Shown here one piece after another: positions 23,101 through 35,100 of a DNA stretch of 64,000 nt. The position numbers were made by a program, and so were the translations under genes. The stretch comes from Girardinichthys multiradiatus (lineage: Eukaryota > Chordata > Actinopteri > Cyprinodontiformes > Goodeidae): positions 37,346,174-37,410,173 of the forward strand of contig NC_061803.1 of the NCBI RefSeq assembly GCF_021462225.1, in the 5' to 3' direction. The notes beneath the pieces were generated by a model. That model made no database searches and had not been told where the DNA came from. It saw only the letters and a program-made list of their open reading frames with translations. How positions within the stretch are numbered: position 1 is the stretch's first letter; each line of letters begins with the position of its first letter.

Positions 23101-26100
23101 CATTGTAATTCTTTAGAGGTACCTATAACAACATATATGAACAAAACTCTTTATTTATTTATTTATGTATGTCTATTTTTCCTTTTAAATGATGTTCTAG
23201 CAAGTCCAGGATACAAAGCACTGACCTCTAACCTCTTGTAGTCATAGTTAACAGAGTGCAGCAGTTTGTTGGCTTGACTTGTAGCTTGTTGAATGTTCTT
23301 TCCAACTGATGGGATGTTTTCTGTTGACTCTGTTAGAGAAACAAAGGAAACAAAGTTAGCCGAGATGTGAGTCCAACTGTAGAGCAGCTGTAAAAATATA
23401 AAGCTTTAGGAATTAAATCTAAATGCATCACTTCCTCGCATTTACGTGTTTAATAATAAGATACTCTGCGCTTTTGTTCAGAGAGGTTTTCCATCCCTTT
23501 ATTTGATTTTTGTTTTGCTTCTGCTGCTGTTATATACTATGTGAAAGCTCTGTTAGAAAGTTGACAACAACTAGCATCTCTAAGGAGACAGAACCTGGTT
23601 AAAAACTCTGCAACAAACAGCAACAAGAACCAGTCAAAGATGGCAAAAAAAATGCAGCTAATTTTAGCCTATTTTACCAAACACTTCAAGGTTGGAATAA
23701 GGCGTTCTGTGAAAGGACTGACGCAGTCAAGGAGGTAGAGATCAGAGTGCCTCTGTTACACCCCTGACTCACCAAGAGAAGTAGTCACAGCCCTCCATCA
23801 GCTGATTTGTATAGAGGCCAGCGAGAGATACAGTGATGATGTATGGTTTGTAGAAGCAGTCGGCAGCAGGATAGAAAAGCAGAATGGGCTGCACCTCACC
23901 TCCTGTTGCTTGATTTCTATAAACTCACAGCTGTGCAGGATATTACCATCTCTACTTAAGATTTAGGAATGACCAGAGGGAGCTCAGAAGCCTTGCAGGT
24001 TTATGAGGAAAACGTTTTGTGAATGAGGCTAATAAATTAGCACAACTAACCTTATTACAATGATTTAAGGCAGCAAGACACTGTAAATGCGGAGATCTGG
24101 CTGTCACCCAGCTTTGCCTCAGGTTCAGACTGAGGTGAGGAGTTCCAAAAGTATTCCAGCTGCTTTTGTATCTTATTATACAAAAAATGAATTTTGCTGC
24201 TGAGTTACTGACTCCAGGTCAGCACATCTGCAGCCTGACTTGTTTTAGAGAAGTAAACAAGAGTGTTTTAAGTTAGGTTCACTTAACTCCATGTATCCTT
24301 TCTTTGTCCTGTTGACTCACTATGTGTCCAATAAAAATCACTGAACTGAAGTGCATTGTGACAGAAAGATAAACATATTATCTTTCGAACTCTGTATCTA
24401 AAATGATTCGGATGGTTGAGCGTGTACCTAGATACATTTGGTTCTACTGGCCACAGAACAGACAGGAACAACTCTTGTATTTACTGCTAGATGCTGGAAA
24501 ACAGTCATGAAACAAATAAGCAGGACTCACCTTCATGCTTCAGCTTCACAATAGCAGCATGTAGTAGACAGGGCAGCAGGTGACAAGCCAGGTCTCCGGG
24601 TTTCAACATTACCAAATAATGTAACACCTAAAACAAAAAAAAGACATTCTTTAATGTGCTTATTTTTTTTTACATCTGATAATGAAATTTTCCTTTTTGT
24701 GGTCTTTTCAAACCACTTTAGCCTTTGTTCAATCTGAAAATGTTTGAACAAAGGTGGTTTTACTAGACTGAAGGAGCTGGATTTGATGATAAAACTAAAT
24801 GATACAAAAACAAAAGTGATTTTTATTTATCCTTAACCAACTAAAAGAGATTCACTCAGCTTTACTTTTAGTGCTGAGGCCAAACTAACCAAGAGTTATT
24901 GTCTTCTTTTAACTTGCTAGGCCAGTAATTCCATCAGCTTCTGCTTAAATCAGATTATTTCCAACATTTTTTAGTTTTTTTGCTCAGTTTTGATGGAAAA
25001 ATACGAGAATTTCCCCGACTCAGTTTCCAAGACTTCTCCGTCTTTCACAATCACTTCAAAAACATTAAATAATTAAGGTCACTTTGAATTTGCAGCAGAT
25101 ATCTGTACGGCGGACAGGCTTTAAAAACAGAATCTGGAAAAACCTGGAACCAAAGAGGAAGGACACAAAAAATGGACGGATGGACAGAAGAGAAGGAAAA
25201 GACCACCAACAAAGAAAATCATCATTAATAGCATCATATTATTTTCAGGAATTAAACATGTTCCTGATGTGGAATCCAAATGTATTTCATCAGTTAAAAA
25301 GCTCCTTTGAACTGACGTCAGTCACTAATGTCCTGGAGAGACGTTACCTTTTCTGCCTCCTTGGTGTCATCAAAGAGTCTCTTCTGGCGCCGTGCAGGAG
25401 TAACCCTGGCTGTTTCCCAGGTCTCCACCCATGTGTTGCCAGGGATTTTCATTCTTGCACTAAGTTCTCCTTTCAGGACAGTACGCCCTTTCTCATTGAA
25501 TACCTCTTCTTCTACATAATCCCTCGGTGAGTACCAGCGAACAAAGTCCTCCAGAACACAGCCAGGGTTGGCTGCCTGTGAAAAAAGGAGAAAGAGATTA
25601 ATTTTACCTAATGTCAAGCTGTGTTACAGTCTCATCACTGATACATCTGTGTTTCTCCTCAGATACAATCTCTTCAGGTTCTAGATTAGACCGTTCTACA
25701 TCATCATGTTTTCTAGTCTAACATCTTGTTGCTACAGTACTTTTAACTGTCATTAGTTTATTCTTCTGGTAAATGTGACCAGTTCTTGTCTAACTTCAGC
25801 TTAGTACTGCCATTACTGAGCTCATAAACACCATCTGATACCTGAAATGTTGCTGCCTGGATATTAGTGTAACTGGAAATGTTTGCAGAGGACTCATCAG
25901 GTTAGTCTTTCTTCTCCCTGATGTCATCAGACCCCAGGAGATGGGTATCTGGATAGTGTGAGGGCCTGCAGAAACCCAGAGACCCTGAGTTCTTGGAGAA
26001 CATGATGTTGATCACATTAAAATGAAGCCATAAACCTAACTCTTCCAGAGGTATGAATAATTCTGGGGCTACCTGTACCTGCCAGCAATTGGCTCAGAGA

Positions 26101-29100
26101 GCAGATGAGACAGGGAGGAACTGGAGGTTTTCAGAGCCTAATTCAACAAATAATGGCTTATTTTGTCTTCCAAAGTTATGTAGCATTTCTGACATTGAAT
26201 AGGAATTTCATGCAATCAAATCCTACAGTCTGTATGTAGTGTACACTCTTACAATTAAGTACCACTTCCATTCGTTAATGAGATAAGAAAATGGCAGGAA
26301 GAACCTGCAGCATGTGTTGAGGTTGGCTGTGAGGCTGAATTACAGCTATCGAGGAGGAAGATGAAGTCCAGAGGTGACGGAAAGCACCCCTACAACACAA
26401 AAATTAGCATTCCTAATGTTCTGTTAGAGTCAGAGTAGAGGACGATACTTCATATGTATGACTGCCTAAAGTATCAAATCTTCTTCTGACATAAATATGT
26501 GTAACTTCTTACTAAAACTGCAGGTTTGCTCGCAGTCATACAAAAAAGGACATGCTATGAGAACTTTAGGTTAAGGATTTAACCCCGGTTCTCTGAAACA
26601 TGAGTGAGGTATCTCACTATGGGACACGCCTCCAGCGCCTGTCCCCCAGAAGCTCTATTACATTACGCCAGTCTTGACTGGCAGGCGGAAGTGACGTCCG
26701 CTCCCATGGGAGGACTTCCTCCCAGTATAAAAGTCGACGTCACGTAGGTGATCTTCAGTTTAATAAGCACACCTCTTCCTCGCTCCCTGCAAGGAGGGTG
26801 ATCTGGTGAGATACCTCACTCGTGTTTCAGAGAACCGGGGTTAAATCCTTAACCTAAAGTTCTCTTTCAACATTCGTTTCGGTATCTCACTACAGGATAT
26901 TTCTGCTCCCGTATTGCCAGATAAGCTCACTCGAAGACCAACAGATTGCATCTTGCATTCATGGCAATGTGGAACCCACACCCAGAACCGTGTGAGCCAG
27001 TGTGGGCCTGGTGACATCCAGTTTATAGAACCTAGTGAAGGTGTGAGGGGTCGCCCAGTTGGCAGCCTCACATATTTCCTCCACAGGTATACCCTGGAAC
27101 AGTGCCCAGGATGATGCCACACCACGAGTGGAATGAGCCCGCAGACCTGCAGGGGGTGCAAGGCCTCTGCTCTCATAAGCCATAATAATAGCCCCCACTA
27201 CCCAATGCGAAAGACGTTGCTTTGTGAGAGGCTTTCCTTTATGTGGTGAAGCCCATGACACAAACAGCTGCTCTGATTTACGAAAATCTGCTGTGTTTTC
27301 CACATATAACCGCAGAGCTCGTACTGGGCAGAGCGTATGCAGTCGTTCATGCTCCTGAGAGGAGAATGGTGGTGGGTAGAAAGCCATTAATTCAAGGGCA
27401 CGGCATGGCAGAGCCGTAGCAACCTTAGGTATAAAGGCAGGATTAGGTTTCAGTAAAACCCTTGACTCACCCAGAAACTGCATGCAGGATGGGTTAACTG
27501 AGAGCGCTTGAATGTCACTCACATGCTTAGCAGAAACCAGAGCAATCAATAAGGCCGTTTTAAAGGAAAGCACTTTGAGCTCAAACTGCTGCAACGGTTC
27601 GAATGGTGCACGTGACAACGCATCGAGTACCATAGGTAAATCCCATGAAGGAGTGAGGCTCCTCAACACTGGACGGAGCCGTCGTGCACCTTTCATGAAT
27701 TGACACACCAGGGGGTGCTGCCCCACTGTTTTGTCACCAAAGCCAACGTGACAGGCTGAAATAGCAGCCAGGTACACCTTCACAGTGGAAAAAGCCAAGC
27801 CTTTATCCAACAGTGCCTGCAGAAAAGTTAAAACGTCCGACACAGGGCTTTGCATTACGCTCACCATAGGTTTTGCGCACCAACCCACGAATGCCTGCCA
27901 TTTACCCTCATACACGTTACGCGTGGAAACGGCCCTTGCATTTTGAATTGTGTCAATAACGCTCTGGGGAAGCCCACTGGCAGCCAGATTTAACCCCTCA
28001 CAGGCCAGGCCCATAGGGCCATGCGCTCTGGATGCGGATGAAATATTTCTCCGCGTGCCTGCGTCAGGAGATCTCTGCGGAGGGGAAGCCGCCATGGCTC
28101 GCCGTGTAGCATCTGAAAAATCTCCGCTAGCCAATGTTTCCCTGGCCAGCGGGGAGCTATCAGAATAAGTGAGTGTTTTCCCTCTCGCACCCTGGCGAGA
28201 GTAGGAATGATCAGTTCCAGCGGGGGAAAGGCGTACAGTAGGGCCGGCGGCCATTTGTGCGCTAGAGCATCCAGCCCAAGCGGAGCTTGTTGCTCTGTCA
28301 GTGAGAAAAACATCGGACACTGAGCATTTTCCCCTGATGCGAAGAGGTCGACCTCCGCTCGGCCGTACCTCTTCCATATCTGGGTCATCACCTCGCTGTG
28401 GAGTTTCCACTCTTTGTAGCGGGGATTGCCCCTTGACAGCAGATCCGCGCCTCTGTTCATTACCCCTGGCACGTGAGTCGCTCTTAGCGACAGCAAGTGT
28501 GAGCTGGTCCAGATTATCAGTCTGTATGCCAGCTCGTGTAAATGACGTGAGCGCAGACCCCCCTGTCTGTTGATGTAAGCAACCACTGTTGTGTTGTCCG
28601 TTCTGACCAAAACATGGTGCCCTTTGATAAAAGGCAGACAGTGTCTCAGTGCCAGCATCACGGCCAGGAGTTCCAGACAATTTATGTGAGCTGTCTGTGT
28701 TTGTGGACTCCAAACGCCGTTTACCATCATCCCCTCGTGAGTGGCTCCCCAGCCTGTCAGCGAGGCATCTGTGGTAATTACCTTCCTCGTCAGGATGGTT
28801 CCCATGGTAACGCCGGTGTTGAGAAAACCGGGACGCTTCCACGGGCTCAGCGCGCGTGCACATATGAGAGAAACCAGGACGCTGCGGTGAGCATGGCGTG
28901 TGGGGCTCAAGCTGAGTGACGCCACCCACCTTTGAAACGGGCGCATGTGTAGACGGCCGAGTGTGATGACCGCCAGCGCAGACGCCATCAGACCGAGCAG
29001 TCTGAGGCATAACCTGAATTTCACCTGTGTGCCTCTGCGAAAGAGTGCCAGACAAGCCTGAAAGGCTTTTACTCGTTCCGCTGAGAGGCGCGCTCTGAAC

Positions 29101-32100
29101 TCGACTGAATTCAGGGACAGGCCAATGAAGGTGATTGTTTGTACTGGGGTTAAAATGCTCTTTTCCCAGTTTATTGTGAATCCCAGGGCTGTCAGATGTA
29201 AAGTAAGCATCTCGGCATGCGTCCTGAGCTCCTCTAAAGATTGAGCTGCAATCAGCCAATCGTCTATATATGTCGCCAGACGCATCCCCCTTTCCCTCAG
29301 AGGCGCGATGGCTGCCTCGGTGCATTTCACGAATACACGTGGGCTCAGTGAGAGGCCAAAAGGAAGTACCAGGTACTCGTATAGCTCTCCCTGAAACGCA
29401 AATCTGAGGTATTTTCTGTGAGGGGGGTATATAGGGATATGGAAATATGCGTCTTTCAAGTCTGTGGAGACAAACCAGTCTCCTTGACGCGCAAACTTTA
29501 TCAGAGCTGCGTGTGTTAGCATCCTGAACGAATACCGTCTCAGATATGTGTTCAGAGCCCGCAGATCCAATATCGGTCGCAGACCCCCGCCCCTTTTCGG
29601 CACGAGAAAGTATCTGGAGTAAAACCCGCCTCTGCTTTGCTCCTGCGGTACCAGCCGGACAGCTCTTTTGTGCTGCAGGGAAATTATTTCCTCTTGCAGG
29701 ATGCGAGCTGACTCTCCCCGGGCGTATGACTGTACTATGCCCTTGAAACGGGGTGGGGCTGTCACAAATTGGAGCCTGTATCCCCTGGATACAGTCTTTA
29801 TCACCCAATCTGACGCTCCACACGCTCACCACAGCTGAGTGTTGTTTGCCAGTGGACCTAAAGGTGCTTCCGTGTAAACACTGCGCAACACTGGCTGAGG
29901 GATCTGCTGTTTCGCTACAACTGCCAGCTGCGCTCGTCCCAGGTCTGCTTCTTCCACAGAAAAAACAGCCTGCTGTGTTAGAGGTAGGGTGAGAGCTCCC
30001 CCTTGAGGCCTCATGTGCAGCTGTGGCAAAGGTGGAGCGGGAGCTCCAGCCTGTCGCTGTGCCAAAGCTGGAGCGAGAGCTCCCCCTCGTGGCCTCATGT
30101 GCAGCCGCACGGCCATGTCCTGTCCTTGTGTTATTTTTAACATATTTTTTATGTTTTTTTGTTGTGGCTGCGCCCTCGGCTCCAGGCCTGGATGCGTGCC
30201 AGAAAACAACTTTATTGAACATGTTGTGAAGGGGGAAGGTCGTGTTTTTAGACACTGGCATGTGTTTGTGCACTGGTGTGTGCTTTCTGGCCACAGCTGC
30301 GGCTCCACTGAGCTCTCGGTGGCTTTGATCCTCCTCCGCTTCGATTGGCTCTGAACGATGAGCTCCAACGTCGGCTCTGCAGGCCGTTTGAGTTGCCTTG
30401 AACGTGGCGTTCTGAACTCGAACTGGGACAGGACGTGTCCTGGTAGGGGGGGTGCAGGTGTCTGGCAGATCCTGCTCTCCCACCCCGAAGACGGCTCCCT
30501 AGGTAGCGCGCCTCTTTTTCTTTGCGCTCACAGTAGCGGAAGGGGTCGCTCGGTTCCCCGGCGTTGTCGGGGGAGCGAATGGCTTCCTTCCCCAAGCACC
30601 TTTGAGCTCGGTTTGTTTCCCACGGTCCGCTGACTGCGGCTGGCGTTTGGGGATGCGGTAGGCCGGTCGAGCCGCCGCTTGAGCGAACGGCACACGGGGT
30701 GCTGGAGGGGGAGGAGGCTGCGCTTTCCTGGGCAGACACAGCTTTAGCGCTTCACCTTCCCTCTTCTTTTCCGCACAGCGTTTTTGCATGGCTGCCACAG
30801 TGGGTCCAAATAAGCTCTTCGGGTCCACGGGGGTGTCGAGGAGCTGGTTCTTTTCCCTCTGAGACAGGCTAGAGAGGTTCAGCCATCTAGCTCTCTCCTG
30901 AGTGACCATCAGGGCCATGGCTCTCCCGGATGCTTGGACAGCACTTCTGTGGAGACGCAGGCATAGGTCTGTCACCACGCACAACTCGTCCCACAAATCG
31001 GCCATCGGTGTGCCAGTCATCTGCTCCTGTAATTCCGCTTGGTAAGCGAGGAGAAGAGACGAAGCGTTTAAGGCTTTAACAGATGCAGCCACCGCCTTGT
31101 AGCTTTTCTCATTCAGAGTGGACTGAAAAGAGTCAGCTTTGAAGGGAAGGGTGGGTCCTGCCGCTGTCATGGCTAACTTCTGCGATGGGTGCAGGTGAGA
31201 TGCCAGCAGAGGTTCTACGGGAGGCAGATGTGAAAAACCGCCGGCCTCCATGCCCGTCCAGTCCAGCGCCGACCCTCCCAGGGCGGGGTTCTTGGCGGTG
31301 AGAGGATTGCTCCAAGACCGGGTCGCTTCCTCGAGGCACTCGGGAAAGACCGGCAACAGCTGTCTGCCGGAGGATTTGGCTCTCGGAAGCCGCTTCCCCT
31401 CATATCGAGATGTGGTAGTTTCGGTGAGGGTTTCTGGCCACTCGATGCCCAGCTTCTTTGCTGCCCTTCTGCAGACATCATGCAGGTCCGTTGCCGTCGG
31501 GTTTGGGGAACCGCAGCGGCTGGTGTCATCCGTCACCGAGGGCTTTGCAACCGACTGGATGGCATAAGGCCCGCAGTCCAGCTCGTCGTCGTCAGACCCG
31601 AGACTGATGGACTCCATTTCAGATTCAGACTCGGCATTAGTAAGAGTACTGAAACCTGGAAGTGCGGCCTCGTCTTCCTCTGGGTCAGTCAGTGGCGCGA
31701 CAGCGTCGAGCTGATCATCCCAACTGGCTCCAGCCAAAGTGGGCTCTCTCTCATCAGTACTAGGAAGCTCCGGTGGCGGGGGATTGGCTACTCCCATCAT
31801 AGGATCAACCTCCGACAGGCTAGCTTGGCGTGCTAGCCTGCACCGACGAGACTTAAGGGAGAGCCGTGCACAGTGCTCGCAGCTCGCCGGTGACGCCAAC
31901 GCGTCCTGGGCATGTTGCAGCCCCAGACACGAAGCGCAGACAGAGTGGGTATCTGCCCCAGCTATGAGATTGCCACATGTGCAGGTTCTAGATGGTGGCT
32001 TGACTCTGTTCATGGTGAGAACGAGTGTAAGTTACACAACTTCGTAAGCTCCGTTAAGGTTGCAGCTAGTTTGATGACCAGTTGCAGCGCTGCTGTTTGG

Positions 32101-35100
32101 CGACAGACCAGCGTTGAAAGGGACTCAGAACAGTCGGGCACAGTTATTGAGAAGCGCTCGGCGACCGAGTTGTTAGCTCACTCTGTGAACAGTTAAGCTA
32201 GCTCAAGTTACTGTAATGACCGTCTGAGAGGTGCTTCTGGGAGCGAGAAGAGGTGTTAGACTGAAGATCACCTACGTGACGTCGACTTTTATACTGGGAG
32301 GAAGTCCTCCCATGGGAGCGGACGTCACTTCCGCCTGCCAGTCAAGACTGGCGTAATGTAATAGAGCTTCTGGGGGACAGGCGCTGGAGGCGTGTCCCAT
32401 AGTGAGATACCGAAACGAATGTTGAAAGAGAACCTGTGTGTTTCTCTAATGTATTTGGACATGTGGACAGCAGAAATTCAAGACATATAAACAAACTGTA
32501 AAACAGACATGTTTTAACGTTTTGTAAAATGTAATAAAAAATGTGTTTTCTGGTGTGGAATAAATAAGGACACCCCCACATTTTATCTCACTAAACTGGC
32601 TCAAATCCAACATCATATAAGGTGCACATGATGAGAACATTAGGGTTCCTCGCCAGCGTAACGGGCTGCTACACTGAAAATTGTCGCCGCTATGCTGAAA
32701 TTAGGCCGCTACGCTCATCTTTCAAAGACCTCCCTCTCCGAGTGGTTTTTATGTCTGCTGTAGCGCATGCACAGAGTCTGTTCCTGCTTCCTTTCACCCT
32801 TTGCGACCAGTAACAGTAAAGCTTTCTAAAATCATGTCAGCTTCAAAGGGTGGATGTAAACGGCATCATTTCATAATAATAATAATACATTTTATTTATA
32901 GCCACCATTCTAGGCACTCAAGGTCACCTTACATAACACAGACACAATTTAAATAAATATTAAAATAAGTACAAAATGGGGTTGAATAAAACAGTGAAAA
33001 ATTACAATCACCAATGCATAAGCTAATTTAAACAGATACGTTTTGAGTATAGATTTGAAGTGTGGCAATGAGTGTGTGTTGCAGAGATCAGGTGGAAGTG
33101 AGTTCCAGAGCTGGGGAGCAGACCGGCTGAATGCTCTGCTCCCCATAGTAACAAGACGGGCGGGTGGAACAGTGAGATGGATCGAGGAGGAGGATCTGGG
33201 GGTACGGACAGGTACAATAATGTGAAGAAGGTTTGAAAGATATAAAGGAGCGAGGTTGTGAATAGCTTTAAAGGTAAGAAGGATTATTTTATAGTTGATA
33301 CGATATGAAATAGGAGGCCAATGAAGCTGTTGTAGAACTGGTGTGATGTGATGGATTGAAGGAGTCTGTGTACTGATACCAGCTGCTGAGTCTTGAACCA
33401 ATTGTAGTTTATGACGGGTTTTCTGTGGTAGACCAAAAAAAAAGAGAATTGCAATAATCTAAACGAGAGGTGACCAGACTGTGAACCAAGACAGCGGTGG
33501 AATGAGGAGTGAGAAAAGGACGGAGACGCTGAATATTATAAAGATGGAAGTAGGCTGATCGAGTAATATTATTGACATGGGAAGTGAAGGAAAGGCTGCT
33601 ATCAAGGATGACACCAAGACTCTTAACCTGAGGAGAAGGAAAGATGAACGAGTTATAAATTGAAATTGAAAAATTATGAAGGTTGTTTAGTATTGATTTA
33701 GTGCCAATTAGAAGAAGCTCTGTTTTATTGCAATTTAATTTCAGAATGTTTAGGGTAAACCAGTGTTTTATTTCAATGAGACAATTAGTGAGGGACGAGG
33801 GTGGAAGTGTAGAATTAAGTTTAGTTGAAAGGTAAAGCTGGGTGTCATCCGCGTAACAGTAAAACTGAATATTATATTTACGAAAAATATAACCAAGGGG
33901 GAGAAGGTAAACGATAAACAACAGGGACCCTAGGACAGAGCCCTGGGGAACACCTGAGGTAACGGAAACATAGTGAGATGTGAATGATTTTAAATGGACA
34001 GACTGAGTGCGGCCTGAAGGGTAAGAATGAAACCAATTGAGAGGTGTATTTACAATGCCAAAAAAGGAAAGTCTGTCCAAAAGGATGTTATGAGAAATGG
34101 TAACAAACGCTGCAGTCAGATCAAGCAGAAGAAATATGGATAATAAACCAGAATCAGCAGCAAGAAGGAGGTCATTAGTGATTTTAAGGAGTGCTGTTTC
34201 AGTACTGTGAAGCGGACGAAAACCAGATTGGAATTGTTCATACAAATTATTGCAAGACAGATGAGCATGATGTTGAGCAGAAACTATTTTTTCCAAAAAT
34301 CTTGGAAATGAAAGGAAGATATGAGATGGGGCGAAAATTATTGAGATTATTTGAATCTAAGCCAGGTTTTTTAGTATTGGGGTTACAGCAGCTGTTTTGA
34401 GGGCAGAAGGAACAACACCAGTGGTAAGAGAAGAATGTATAATGTCTGTAATCAAAGGGGATAGAGAGGGAAGGGTAGCTTCAACAAGAATTGTTGGAAG
34501 AGGATCTAATTGGCAGCTTGAAGATTTTGATTTTTGAATTAATTTTGAGATGTCATTAATTGAGGGAAGAGTAAAGACTGAGAATAAATTAGTAGAGGCA
34601 GTTGAAACTGAAACTGATGACATTACAGCCGCAGAGGGTAACAGTTGTTGATGAATATGTGATATTTTTGAAGAGAAAAAAAAGATACCATAGTATTACA
34701 AAACTCAGAAGAATATAAATACGGAGGAAGTGAATCTAGTGGTTTTGTAATATTTGCCAGCAGGGAGAAGAGGGCCTAGGAATTACCCTCATTGGAACTG
34801 ATTAGATTTGAATAATATATGGATTTAGCTGTGGAAATGGGATCTTTATAGTGAAGAATGTGGTTTGAATACATATCTTTGTGTACAGTGAGACTAGTTT
34901 TCCTGTAGAGTCTTTCAAGTTGATGTCCTTTTGCTTTTAACTGTCTAAGGGTGGAAGTAAACCAAGGTGCTGTATGAGTGAATGAAACCGATTTGGTTTT
35001 AAATGGAGCAAGATTGTTTAGAAGGTACTGCAGGTATTTGTTGTAATGTGATAGCAGTTCATCTGTGGTAGAAGACCACTCGACTCTGGGAAGACTATTG

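Larger units (their letters stand above)
26562..32433 (-). mobile_element. near-complete DIRS retrotransposon (tyrosine-recombinase type)
   Basis: A 5.87-kb element in a rab3gap1 intron, in the same orientation as the gene. It has inverted terminal repeats (about 26609-26790 and 32236-32411), unequal outer ends, an internal complementary region (26822-26892) matching both outer ends, and three ORFs: gag, reverse transcriptase/RNase H and tyrosine recombinase. AAC is found at both extremes. These elements replicate through RNA and a circular DNA that is inserted by the recombinase, leaving no target duplication; none is seen here. Two single-codon lesions (TGA at 29826-29828; His for Arg at 27523-27525) suggest recent inactivation. 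Confidence 0.95.

Noticed and set aside
25084..25530. 148-codon + strand ORF
   Set aside because: Overlaps the rab3gap1 exon at 25348-25575 on the other strand and has no family motif.
28301..28919. + strand ORFs across the DIRS element
   Set aside because: Antisense shadows of the RT/RNase H and recombinase genes, without motifs or start context.
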